DNA of 64,000 nucleotides from positions 11,953,807-12,017,806 of the forward strand of contig NC_037601.1 of the NCBI RefSeq assembly GCF_003073045.1, in the 5' to 3' direction. Of this stretch, positions 37,701 to 51,100 are shown piece after piece (the first letter of the stretch is position 1; each line of letters begins with the position of its first letter). Made by a program: the position numbers and the translations under genes. Under the pieces are notes generated by a model. It had not been told where the DNA came from, ran no database searches, and saw only the letters and a program-made list of their open reading frames with translations. The stretch is from Pomacea canaliculata. Lineage: Eukaryota; Mollusca; Gastropoda; Architaenioglossa; Ampullariidae.

Positions 37701-40220
37701 AGTGTGAGGGTGCCACGGAACTCATAAAGCTCTGTGTGGACCAGGCAGAGGTGGAGGCCTCACAGCGAGAAGAGGAGGTTTTGAGGAAGGCAGAGGAAGA
37801 GGCATTACGACTTCAGGAAGGTGAACAATGGGAGCAAAAGCTGCATTGTTGGGTTTGAGTCATTGAGCAGCCATTACAACCTGGGCCAGCACAAACACTG
37901 CAGTGAAAGTCAAATATCGCAACCCTCTCTGCCCTTTTATCATTGAACCATATATCAACAAAAGTATTGGGATATTCATATGTTCAGGATTAACTCTATT
38001 TTCTTAATTTAAAATTTAAACAATAAACCTAGGCTTATATATTACGAGTAATGATTGCTGTGGTCTGTCTCAGGTCTTATTAGATTTGCATTTGCAAGCA
38101 CACATGCAGCCAAAACATTTACCAGTTATTCAACAAATCAAGTAAAAATGCCAATCAATCCACAAAGAATGATTTTTAACAAAATCTTATGCATGTTTAC
38201 TCTCAGAGAAAGAGAACAGATACCGCAGTGGTACAGAACTGAGTGAGGGAGAAAGTACAGATGCTAAAAGTCCACCAGGAAGTGCCAAGAAGAAGAAAAA
38301 GAAAAAGAAAGGTAGATTATAAAAAAATGAGATTAGACGATGGAATTTTTGAAAAGTATGGTTTGTTTCACTAAAATGGAACACTTTGCAAGTAACACAT
38401 GAGAACAGTTTACTTTTTACAAGTTCTCAGTTAGAATTACAATAACAAACTGTCACAATCTAAAAGTTATGAACTGACATTTTTTTCAACTTTGTTTTAA
38501 CCAGGGCCTCCATTTGTTTCCATAAGAGACTTAATTGCCCAAAACTTCCATGCTTATCTGTACCTATTCTCAGACTTTTATCTCTCATTCCATCCAAGCA
38601 TATGCTTGGGTACAAAATTAATAGGAGGAGAGAATGCAAATCAGTGACATTTCCAATCAGTTATTTCAATTTGTAAATTTTTCTTTTATTTGCTCTCTGT
38701 TCTGATGTATGAAGGAAAGAAAAAGAAGAAAAAGGGGCCCCCTCCGCCCCCACCTGTTGGCCCATGGGTATATAAGCTGCATCTGGCAGACAATGGAATA
38801 GACAATCTGGGTGAAGGAGGCAGCTTTGCACCGATCATTTGCATGAGACTCTTCAAAAAGTGGGTTTGCCCCTTTTCCTCAGCTAAAAACATTTAATAAA
38901 AAGGAGTTGCATTTAGTCCTTAAGTAATTTTGCAAGAGCATCTCTCTTACATTAATTTGATCTTTTTGATACATGTTGTGAAAGTATATCAACCTCATTT
39001 GTTTGAAGAATTTATTTGTGTTGTTGTGGTAGTCTGTTGGTTAGGGTTGATCTTTGTTGTTGAAGGCATCTCAGAATTTAATGCTGACAGTTCTTGCATC
39101 AGAAGTGGTCAGCTGTGTCCAGTGGTTCCAGTGTCTATGCTCAGCTTCTCTTATTTACTAAAACATTGTGATGCTCATCCAATAATGCAGTTATGAGATT
39201 ATTATTGTTTTGTTCTATTTTAATGAATGAATATGTTCAACCTTTGCTCAGATTTATTAGAATTTTCTTCTGTTATTTAGGCTTTTGATGAATTCGATGT
39301 GTCTAGAGGAATTTGACTTAGAGGACAATCTCATTGGAGATGTTGGAGGTCGTGAACTTGCTGATGGGCTGACTTACAGGAAAGAGCGTAAGGTTTTTAT
39401 GAGCATATGGATTTCTCTTTCTGCATGTGCACCTGTGTGAATGTTTGTGCACATGTGCACGTGTGTATGTCCTTGAGTTGAGAAAAAACCCTTAATGGAT
39501 ATGCAACTATTTGAATGCTCACATTCATACGCATTCTCTCACTCTCACACACCCTCACTCACAAGTGCTGTAAGCAGACAATCAAATAGTCCAAATGCTG
39601 AGATGTACAGGATTATTTGTTAAAGGCTTGTGACTTTCAAAGATCTTTTTAATTATATTTGTGTTGAGGTCAGGATCAAATTCTTTGCATTTTATACTTT
39701 CTAATCTTAGCCTAAATGTGTTCTGTTATGAGTGAAAAACATTGTTTTAAAGTGTACCTTTCAGGCATTTTATTTCAAACTTGCTTACAGAAAAAATGCC
39801 CGGTGTTAAAGTAAGAGTAACACATCGTATGTGCACAGACACATTCAATATGATTGTAAAGCTGGGCTCAGGGCTGAAAAAGAAGAAAAAAGGCAGAAGA
39901 GGAAAGAAAAAGGTGAGTTGAGTGATTTAATCCCTCCCCTCCCCCAGAGTTGCCTACCTCTTCATATTCTCGTTCACACAATGTCACAATGTCAGTCCAG
40001 CCTGCAAGATGAATGATGCTTTTGCCTCGAATTCCAATCTATAGCCAAAATGTTTGTATACATATACTGAAAAAATATCCGCAACATTTATTTTACTTTT
40101 TAAAATCAAAAGAATGTATTTATGAGTGAGTATATTTATGTTTAAAGTTTCCCAAATGTTATTGGTATGTGTGTATGATTTAAATATGTCTCAATAATTT
40201 CTATGTTGCAGAAAAAGTAA
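34715..40220 (+). CDS. Lysine-rich leucine-rich-repeat protein, function unknown, complete
   Basis: Eleven exons: 34715-34927, 35549-35701, 36159-36250, 36464-36514, 37126-37266, 37672-37820, 38207-38311, 38715-38859, 39281-39387, 39791-39912, 40212-40220 (1287 nt, 428 aa). The N-terminus is nearly all K and G (residues 2-26), then a helical part of about 130 residues. Repeats of the ribonuclease-inhibitor (RNI) type follow: LTTLNLDYNEFGDEGAKYLS, LSLSLCFCGLG, RELYLDGNNLQCEGATELIK. An E/R/K-rich coiled-coil-like stretch, a K8 run and a K5-G-P6 segment come next. A second repeat pair (YKLHLADNGIDNLGEGGSFA, LEEFDLEDNLIGDVGGRELA) and a basic tail close the protein. No signal peptide or membrane span is visible. 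RNI repeats bind proteins; such cytosolic or axonemal LRR proteins exist, but I do not recognise this one. The fourth exon is short (51 nt) and the least certain. The last coding exon holds only two codons plus the stop. Confidence 0.85.
36002..36050. repeat. TA-rich simple repeat
   Basis: Three copies of a gatatatatat(a) unit separated by short AAG steps, in an intron of the LRR gene. Confidence 0.7.
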
Positions 40221-41087
40221 ATCTTGACAGTCTCCATCTCAGTTTGTAAGCAAACAAGGGAGAAAGAGTTCTGACATGTGTAAGTGAAAAAAAGATAATT
40301 TATTCTCTTCCTAATTCAAGGCTGATGGCTTTTCTGTGGATGCATTTCATATTTTGAGACTGTGATAATGTCATATTTTGAGGCTGTGGGAACATTTCAT
40401 ATTTTGAGACATGGTTTTTCTGTGCAAGCATTTTCTACGCAAATATGTATTGAGAAATGAAGAATGTTTAATCAGGTAAAAGTGTACAGCTGAAATTCGC
40501 GTACAATGTTTCACACTTTTAATTCACATGAGCAGTTTGTAGCTTCCCCTGGACTTTAGGGGTTTTGTTGTTTGTATGCACCTGTCATTCTCAATGTAGC
40601 ATCATCTTGTGCAAAATCATCAAACATTTCCAATCAGACTTTGCAGGATTGTTGTAGCTTGTTTTGCTAAACCATTGGATGTAACTCAGACAATAGAATT
40701 ATGTATTTATTTTTGTATTGAATACACATTCTAGTGTTTTCTCAATATTTGTTATTACCAAAATAACTGTGATAGCATGAAAACTGCAGGATTTAAAAAA
40801 AAATGAAGATGTCATCTGATGCATGTAATAATGGAAGTAATTATCTTTAAATTACTTATACAAATTTAGCTATTTCTTTATTTTTGTTATCAGGTTATTT
40901 TGTGAAAACCATGTGTTTGCATATATGCCTTTGCATACATGCATGATCTCTTAACAACAGTTACAAATAATATATTTATATTAAATGCCTGACAATAACT
41001 GCCAGGTATTCACAGTACAGGCACCAATGAACTCTCTGTTTTTACTATAAACTTAGTGAGTCTTAGTTTTATTGTGAGTCATAGAAA

Positions 41088-41165
41088 TGAATTTAATAAT
41101 AATAATAAAGTTAGTTTATAGAGCACTTAATCCCATCATGAAAAGTAAGCTCACAGCACTTGATG
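41088..41165. repeat. Probable interspersed repeat with AGAGCACTT/AGCACTT motifs
   Basis: A (TAA)n run is followed by tttatagagcacttaatccc and, about 35 bp on, gctcacagcactt. This pattern resembles a common invertebrate repeat class with paired AGCGCTT-like motifs. Its ends cannot be set from one copy. Confidence 0.35.
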
Positions 41166-44100
41166 AAAAAATATATAAACACACAGACAGAAAAATAACT
41201 ATAACATTTGTATCAAGGCACATAACAGAATACAAATTTGATTCTGAACATGAAGAAAACAGGTTAACTGAAACAGACAGTAGTTCTGATGAAGATTTGG
41301 AGATGAATAGTAACATGATTTAAATAACAAAATCCCACCATCAATGATAATTGAGGAAATAATTTACCATCTATCTGTGCACCTTCAAAACTGAAATAGT
41401 TCCAACCACAAAACATCTCCACACTGACAAATGTGTTGTCTCTATATAGACATGTTCATTCCCGTCTAAAACTGCAAGACCCACTCCTATGTGATAACAG
41501 ATTCTTATCTTGTTCACTTTACATATTTGTTATTCTGTGATCATACAAACAGTAGCAGTCTTAATTTTTGTGTTTCCATTGTTATACTGGTGATATTGCT
41601 TTGTTATATATCAATCTGTATGACAGTGCCTCCTAAATTTTGTTTGCATACCTGCACTTACCTGCCAGTAAGAAACGTTGAATTCCTTGTAATGTTACGT
41701 AAATCATGAGATGAAGGGAGAAGGTGTTTGAAACTGTTAAAATAAATTAAACCAATTTTGGTTGCAAACTGTATTTTGTTGCTTTGTTCTTTTCTCCCCT
41801 CTCTTACTTTTTTTCGTTGGGTTGCCCAAAAGGAAACTAACCACACCAGAGCCAACTAACAGTGGCGTATAAGCCATACAAGCCCTGCCCTCTTGCTTCC
41901 AGCCTCAGATTTCATTGCACATTTACAGATTACTTCCCAGAAGTGTATGATGAGTAAGCTGTCATGGAAGTGCAGAGTATGGTAAGAAAATGGTGTAGTA
42001 GAAAGGACATCGAATACATTAGGACGGTTAGATGGACACGACTGTTATTTTCCAGATTCAGGGTGTAAGAAACGAAGTATACATAACAACTGGAAAATAA
42101 AATACTACTACTATATACATTATGAACACACATGCATGTCGCACTCAAAACTTGGGTGGAATGCACACATAGACCGTACATGTCAGCACGGACTACAAAC
42201 CGAATATTGATATCCCCGCTTATGAGGAATGAAAGATAACAGATGTAGAGAAAGATAAAAAAGCACTTTTAAAAAAGTCTGAAAATTCAGTTGTCTTTAT
42301 GTTGGCGCCATTTGTGCTGTTCGTTCCTCTCTCCTTTATATATTATATTTCTGTCTGTCTGTGGAGAATTCATTCAGTCCTAACCCTGACAGTATGTTCA
42401 GATAGAAGTCGTTTCACCTCAGCTCTCAGACCCTTCAGCAAGTCAGGTGAGAAAGACATTTTATTGCCAGGCTAGTCGGCAGTGCCTGTTCGTGATCTGT
42501 ACCCTATCTATTGTCCGGGTAGTAATTGTAAACAGCTGGACACTAGTAGCTAGCACAAAGTGTACGCCCAACATTCCCCGCACGGGCGATGCCATTCCAT
42601 TCCATTGGAGAGAAGTTCTGCCTTTAAATGAATGGACGAAAGGGATGTTCAAGTCCATACCAGTGTCCCTGCTGTACGGGACAGAGGCAGAGCATTCCAA
42701 ATATTAGACCCTGAGAAAGAAAATTTTCATATGATAACTAGTATGCGGGTATAGTGTTGGAGGCACACTCTTGCTTCCCCGCAAGTCAAGCAGAGACGCA
42801 GGCGGACTGATATGCATAGGGTAAATCAGCGGAATGGAACTGGTCGAGGAATCAACGTCTTCGCACTGGGTTCTTGAGGAGGAAAGTTGTAACAGGTCAG
42901 TTCAAGGCTGTTCAGATCCCCACTGTGAGTTTCTCTTGGAATCGTGACTGCTCCAGCACAACTGACTCCAGAAAAGGGTAAGGACCCCCTTTACCACACA
43001 GTGCTCAACGCTTCATCAGCACTTATCTTGCTTCATGATTTCAGCCCCTGACAGGAAGATGATTTTCATCAGAAACTTTATTTTCATTCTGATATAAGCT
43101 TTTTCAAACACAAATGTCCTGGTTCAAATTGCTGTCCTTCAACTACAACATCAGTGGATATTACTCATGGTGCATATTTTTGTTTACCACAATGGTAATG
43201 TTTTAGCATGCTTAAAAATTTAGTTGTGTACATGTTTTAATTCTTTACTTGCTATATTCTGATTTCCTTACTAAAATAAATTTCAGTTTTGATATTATAA
43301 TTCAATTTTTTAATGGTACACTGTCAATAAAAAAAATACACATTTTATTTTTATTCTCTTGGTTAGTCAGTTTTGTACACCCAAACAGTCAGCCAAAGGT
43401 GTAGCAAACATAAATATTCTTATTGCAATGGAAGTGACATTTACCTAGTTCAGAGTATTGGATAATATCAATGACCTCTACCAAATGGTAGGCTATGAGA
43501 TCTATAAAACTATAGTAAGAAAGAAAGAGCAAAAACTTTTATAAAGTTTCTGCCATTTGGCAAGCACATTTCTAAAATATACATAGTATATATGCAGATC
43601 TTTTTAAACTATTTATAGTTGGTAACCAACATATTAAATTACTGCTTTCAAATTTATTAATCATACTCTTTTATTAATAAGTCATGTCATGATATGTGTG
43701 CAACCTGTGGTAACTATGAATGCATGCATGATCTATAAATGTGCATGTGCATGCAGAAGAAAGAAAGCATGTAATGTTCTGGAAAATTATAGGAATGTAA
43801 AAAGTAGTTGTGTTCTTTTGACTGGTGCTGGAGCTATTATTATTAAAAGTGCTACACATTTTGTTTTTCTACCACTGTAAAATGTGAAATAAACAACTGT
43901 CACTCTAAAAAATTGAAAATTAAAAAAAATGAAACATAAACATAAAAAGATAATAAAAAAAAAAAGGAAGATCTGTACATAACTGTCCGAGAGGAACTTG
44001 GTTGATGCAACACTAAGTACAGAGGTAACTTGCTTTTCAGCGAGTATAAGACTAGCATACACGAATGAATCACACTATGTTAAATTGTGCTTAGGTACTT

Positions 44101-44889
44101 CTAAAACATTCATGTAAGAAAATATTGCCTGGGAAAAAATATTTCATACTGCAATCAATACTGTACACACTATTTGTCTAAAAACCAGGACCTTTTTTTT
44201 TTTAGTGAAATGTGAGAACAATATTCCTGTTCTGCGATTTAACAGATCAACTAAGATGAAACTTTTTTTATTTATGCTTTATCCACTTGAATAATAATTA
44301 AGTTCCTTCTGTTGGTTTTGTTTTGAGGGAGGAGGTTAATGCAGAAGCACCCATCTGCAGATTAGTACCTGTTTATTTAACCAGAGTTCGTGTAGGACAA
44401 TATGATGTATTTTTCAAACCTGATAACAAAGAGAAATCAACCGTGCCTTTTTTCTATATAGACAGGAAACTATCCCAATCGGTTGTCAGGCTGACACATT
44501 TCTGCACATTTTCCTTTTCAAAACATTTATCATATGCAGCATAATGAAGTGTTCTTGCTTCAAACACTTATGCACAGCTGAGCACAAAAATAACACAAAA
44601 TTGTACACATTTCTTGCTGCCAATGTGAAGGCCTTCTTGGGAACACAATTTGTTGCCTGAATTTGCCACAAGAAGCTTTTGATAGGCAGCGCTCACTGTG
44701 TTTTGCCCACCTTATCCCTAAATCAACAAATTTTGTGCATTGAACAAACCAACTAAAGCAGCTTTATGTTTAAGTGCCTATAGAATTTCAAACAGGTGAC
44801 TAATACAAAGGATGTATACAGATCAACAAGTCACTGGTTCAATGGTAGCTTCACTACGTCCACATGATTTTTCTTTTTTAAGCTCAAAG

Positions 44890-44895
44890 TTTATT
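44890..44895 (-). terminator. Candidate poly(A) signal of IRF-B
   Basis: AATAAA on the minus strand, about 215 nt downstream of the IRF-B stop codon. Confidence 0.5.
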
Positions 44896-45109
44896 CAAAG
44901 CTCATTTCAAAGCACAGTTTAATGGATGTAGGCTTCTTGCAGTTTGAAATTTTGTGCTTATATAGAAGCACTACACTCTGGAGGCAAAAAATATTTTTAT
45001 ATGGAGACATTGTGCTGCAGATTGCTGAAAATGATTTTGGCTTATACCAAAGAGATCAAAGTAGTCTTGTCATTTTTCCTGGACAGTCTCACGATTATCT
45101 GCTTTGTGT

Positions 45110-48100
45110 TTATGACAAGCCAGCCTCTGCTGCAGGTTGCCACCCAAAGTTGAAATGCTGATGCCTTGTGACACTTAAGAAGCGGTCATACTCATCTGAG
45201 TGCGAAATTTCCACTGGTGCACCATAATCTGTCAGCAGCTGTTTGCATAAAGAAATATAATAGTACACTTTATAAATGTGCAATATTTATAGGTAAAACT
45301 ACCTAGATATGATAATGTGACCTACAATACAGATTCTCCTTGCATGTGTTTGTATATGATATTGTGACTGCTACAGCATGATTTAAGCTGCTAGGGCACT
45401 TTTATTGGAGTTTTATGTGACAACAGAGTTTGAAATGACATATTTCTTATAAATTGTGAAGTTGACTTTTTATGCTCCAAAGCTTTTTTCACTTTTCATG
45501 TTTACTTTACTCCCCACATCACAGAAATATATTATAGTGGACCGTCAGCAAAAAATGGCTGAAACCATAATCCCTATTTGTCAAAAAGAGGAAAGAAAAA
45601 ATTCTTTGCATTTACCTGGTCCATATCTCGGTAAGCCTGGGAGTGAGACACAGTGACTGAAATCAAGAGGTTGGTGTATGGCTCACAGGTGGGATTGAAG
45701 GACTGACCCAAAGCTAAAATTACTTGTGTAGATGGGCGTGGTCCAAGCCCCTTGTGAAACTGGTCAAGAGCTGGTCTGAAGTAGTTAAAGTAGTCAAAGA
45801 TCATTACTGGTTCTTGCTGTCGTTCTATCTTCACAACACCCTTTCCTTCCATGTGGGGTGGTGCAGTGAAAACACTTGTCCTGCAAAAATACTCAGATGA
45901 TAAATGCTATCACACTTTTTCATTTCAAGTATTACTTGAAAACTGATAGCAGTTGAAAGTTTTAACAGTGAACTAGTAGATTAAAAAAGTATTAATAAAA
46001 ATAAGAAACTATTCAATTAATGATTCATCCACAGTTTTGCAAATACATACTTGCATCTGCGAAGGACATAGATAGCACCATGGCTCATAAAAATGCTGAT
46101 GCCTCTTTCCAAAGCCTTGAGAAGCTTCATAGTGAAAGCATCTTGCATCTGATCCAGTTTTCCTGGTATGTAAGGAATTGGTATTTGGTCTGCCTCTGGC
46201 TCCCCAAATATCTGCACACACCAAATTCTAAATTTTAGCAAGAACTGTACATTTCCTTACCTCACTGACACTGAATATGGAGTAGAATTTATATACACCA
46301 TCATAATCTAAATATTTAACTTTAATACATCAAATCACATGCAAGCTAAAGTGACAAATTTATATACTTTTTATTACCTATTCAACCACTTTGGTGAGGC
46401 TGATCACATTCTTTCCAAGCTGTTTTTTTTAAAAAGATTTGTGAAGCAAAGTAGTCACTTATAAATTTAATCCTGCAGTCAATTTATCCTTTAAAATTGA
46501 ATTATTCTCAACATCAACACTACATAAGCATGAAAATAATAAAATGATTTTCTGTTAGCTTGCCCAGTAAATTGATCAACAGCATTAAGATTATAACATT
46601 GTATAATGATTTCACCTAGAATATTAGCAATAAAATTATATTCAACCTCTTGTTGCCATGGCATCAACCTGTCGCATGGAAGGCTGCCAAAGTAAACTCG
46701 ACATCCATATTTGCAAAACACCCTCTTTTCTTCTATTACTCTCTGTCGAAACCTTATTGTCACTACCATCTCATCCACTGCAGAAAAATGTAAAATGGCA
46801 AGAATGTATAAATATTACAATCAAATTTAACTGATGGGGAAAATACATAAACATGAAAATCCTAAGTTCATTAAGATGTTATGAAACTAAATGACAAATA
46901 AGCCATAAAAAACAAAAAACAATTTACTTTCCTATAATGGAAAATTGTTATTTGATCAAAAGAAAAATAATTATTGTTACATGATAAAAAGTCTCGTAGC
47001 CTAGTGACGTTTTGCTGTGTATGCATCTACTCTTTTTACAAACTGTAACAATTTTTTTCAAAGTTTTTCCTGGGACATGCTCTAGCATTTCACTTTTCTA
47101 TAAAAGGAATACTAGTTTTATAAAAATAACCTTAACATCTGTCAATATGAAACAAACTTTAGAAATTAGTAATCATGAACTATTTAGAAAACATTTTTTC
47201 AAAGTTTTTCCTGGGACATGCACTAGCATTTCACTTTTCTATAAAAAGAATACTAGTTTTATAAAAATGACCTTAACATCTGTCAATATGAAACAAACTC
47301 TAGAAATTCGTAATCATGAACTATCACCAGGCCCTTATGTTCTGCAATGCAAAGTTAAAGGTAGTCCTATACATTTTTGGCTGTTTGAGAGCAGAGCTGT
47401 TTCCCCAGTGCTGAACTAATCAGTAAACAACAAATGCATTTGTGCATTTTACATTGAAAATCAATATTTTTGGTTTTATCAAAGAAAGTTATAAAATGAT
47501 GCATTTTGTTGTAAAATTATTACAGGAAGATGAGGGCCACAAAAGGAAAAGGAAATGTTAAAAATGATTCATTTCACTCTTTTCTTTCTTCAAGCAAGTG
47601 TATTTAAGAATGTTCTCAGCTTTCCCTATCATGTATACTTATCAGGACTGTCATAGACTGTGACCAAGAAACTATGTTCATTGGCAGGGGGTGATGGGGA
47701 TACAAGCAGATCCCTCACCTAAGCCACAGTCTTAAGTGATTGTATGTAAATTATTCTATTATCTGATGGAAAAAATTAAATGCTAAAAGAGTATTTGAGC
47801 AGCAGCTGAGTGCTCTTAAAATAACAAAGAAAAAAAATAAAGAACTGAATCACAGGTTAAAACTACTCGGCTTACATGGAATCAGAGGAGGCAGGTATAG
47901 CACTTCTTTTTCTTCTTTGATTTGTGTCAGTAAAGGAGCTGTTGATCCTGGAGCACCAAGTGTTGCATGCTGATACACCCCTGATTCATTTCTTAATGAA
48001 CCAGACCCTAAAAATTTGTGAAAGTAGGAAACAACAACATGAACATTTATGAAATTCATACAAATAATTAGTATAGCTTCACAAGAGTAAGTCACTTTAT

Positions 48101-51100
48101 GCATTATTTTTCAGATCACCCTTTATGGTCGGTCACGGATGTGTGTCCTGACATAGAGGTGAAAGAAGAATGGTGTGTGCAAGGTCAGTTAAGTATGCAT
48201 GCACTTTGCTAGAGGAGAAAGGGTGAATGACAAGCAACATGCTGTAGTACTCAGGCTTTTAAAAGGTGTTATCAACTGCATGAAAGATTGGGTGCAATCA
48301 CGTACACGTGAACAAAGATTTATTATTGAATGTAATGTTTCAAATTGTGCATGGACAGTGCACCTCTGAGTGTAGCTTAATGTAATAAATGGATAAATGA
48401 AACTAATTTTTATCATACGTTCACTGTATGACTCAAACAGATTTGTTTAACTCCAAAATAGCTTTCTGTTAATTAAATACTGACGTAGAAGGGGTGTGGT
48501 ACTCTTCATATTAGTTTTACATATTTGTATTATTGCTTTCTATTACAAGGTGAAGACAGGAAAAAAGTTATTTCTTAAAACATTTTATTTCAGAAAGATG
48601 TAAAACAACAACTTACCTGTGTCCATGGGTTCAGCGCTGTTGAGGTGGCTGTCATAGGAGATGTTAGTGAGAGAAGGGCTGGTGTCATCCAAAGGCACAA
48701 GATCTCTGATATCTATGTTGCCAAGGTCTGATCCTAAGCTACTGATCTGGGGATCTGCAACACCAGCCACTCCTGAAATGAAAGATTTTTAGTCTCCAAT
48801 CAGCTCTTAGTCTATGGATGCTTTTGATTTGTATTTTTATACCTAGACCCTTTGTGTAGGCACTTTAAAAATACATGTAAGACACTGTTTTACAGTAACT
48901 GATCTGCAGGTGATTAGATTGCCATATACTTACCTTGTGAAACAAGATCTGCTTTAGGATGACTTGAGTCTGGTACTGTATGTGTCACTTCTGTAATTAT
49001 TGTTGGAATGTTGGCCTGATGGAAGAAAGTTCTGCTCAGATTAACATTATGGAAATGCGTTTCTTTTTTTGTGAATAAAACAATGAGAAAATGTTCACAA
49101 AAAGGTATTACTTACTTAAGCAGTAGCATCTTTATAGGTGTTTGTATGTGTCAATCCATAAATGCTTAACTCACAGTTAAAAATACCGAGAGGCAACCAA
49201 ACATTTGTGTTACACTTGAGTTTGCATGCATTTAAGCACCTTTGGGTCAAATATTAAAAAAGTGCACTTAGTAAACGTATATCTGAAGACAGCACATATG
49301 CAAATATATGCATTTATGTAAACTGACACACACAATCATTTGTAAACATTTGTCAACCAAATGACCCCTATGAGCTTTATAAGGATCTTATGATTTAATT
49401 CTGCTGTTTAAATGTCAAGTGATTTCTGTCTCTGGGACAGGAAAAACATCACAGCAACAGGAAATATTTTTCAAGTCTTAAAAATATTTCTTCACAAAGT
49501 ATGTCATTTAAGCTAGATACTTGCAGTGGCATAGAATGATGCTCGGCTTTGACGAGGCAAACTCCATGTTAACAGTGAACATTTCTTGTCCCCTTTCTAG
49601 ATTCTTGTCCCCTCAGAATGTTTTCCCCACCTGCTTCTATGCCACTAACTTGCTCATCTTATTTAAGCCTGGAAATGTGGTGCAGGAGCCATTTTTTTCC
49701 CTTCTTATTCACAAAAGATTTTCTAACCCTTCTTTCTCCCTGCCAACCAACCCTCTGCATGAAGTGAGACTACTCAAAAGGGAAAGGAGTATAAGTGTGA
49801 GAATTTTGTAAACAAAAGTTTTACAGCAATGATTTCCTTGTGGGTAGTTTTTTTGTTTTTTGTTTTTGATGAACTTAATAAGCCAGTTACCTAAGCCAAA
49901 CTTTCCTGAAATTCTAAGAACTGAAGTTTACAGATATCCTGTTTGGTTTCAAGTGTTTCATTTCCTAAGCATGACTCAAAATAAGATATACACAATTTAA
50001 AACTCTGCAATTCAAAAAAAAAAAGCTTCCAATCCTGTACCTGTATAACTGAAGGGCGAGTGACTGGTTGACTAATAATCTGGTTGGCATGAAAGCTGTT
50101 CTCTGGTGACGTAGTATGCCTGTAAGATGGACTTACTGGTTCTCCACCTGGCAAAATTAATTTTAAAAGATAAAGTCTTGAAAACCCAAGTTCTGTTTTA
50201 CCAAAAGTAAAACTCATTTTGTTTTTATTTTGATTGATTAGATGTTTTTATATAAAATTTTTATAACAAACAGTGTTACAGACTTTTAAAAATAGGTTAA
50301 AAAATTTGTCATTAGTTTTGTTTAGCAAATATTAAAAGCTTTCTAGTCTTACCTTTTCTGTCAACAAATCGGTACACTCGATATGGATTTGGTTCATCAT
50401 AGCAACTCAATTGTTTTTGCTCTTGTATGTCTGGCAGCTTATTTAATGCACATCTGAGCCGTGTTTTCCAAGCTGGGTAGTCATTTGGATCAGTTCCTTC
50501 CCTAAATCTACCTGTGTGAATTGCCCACTCCTGAAATATGCAATTGTTTTCAGATGTACACTTTCAGAAGTAGATATATTTCTGTGTAGAAAATAAGAGA
50601 TAAAACCAAAATAGATAAACAATATAAGAACTATGAACCAGAGTTAAGGAGTTTTGAAAAACAGCTTTCCTGGCATTTTGTACATTAAGAAAATTACCAC
50701 AATATTAAAAATCTTAATATAGAGTCTCTGCTGTGTTTGGTTTGACATTAGACATTAGAGCAACGTGTGCAGTGATTTGTTCAGATAAGAGTACTATAAG
50801 ATTCTTAGTGTTTGTAATGGAATACATACTTAATAAATATATGGCTATTGGTAAGAATTTAATACTATCAAGGCAACTAATAATGGATATCTCAGAGAAG
50901 GTTAACCTTTCGGGTTTGACAGGCTGATTATTATAGATTGTGTCCTCTTATCCTCGCAAGTCATTTTGAGAACAGAGTTGTTTAAAGTACTAGGATAACA
51001 GCAAATATCATATCAAAATAAATACCTTGAAGATAAGAGCATCCTGCTCTGACCAGTCTGCCCGTCCACCATGCTTCCAAGTTATCCTGAATATTCCTTC

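Larger units (their letters stand above)
40221..45109. other. Convergent 3' region between the LRR gene and IRF-B
   Basis: Two genes end here from opposite sides, 4.9 kb apart. The first kilobase is AT-rich and probably 3' untranslated sequence of the LRR gene. A repeat-like segment lies at 41090-41160, and 42300-43000 is noticeably GC-richer but holds no frame I recognise. Nothing else was found. Confidence 0.45.

Noticed and set aside
42300..43000. GC-richer patch, thought to be a gene or LTR
   Set aside because: No family-like frame, no direct repeats, no splice-consistent exons.
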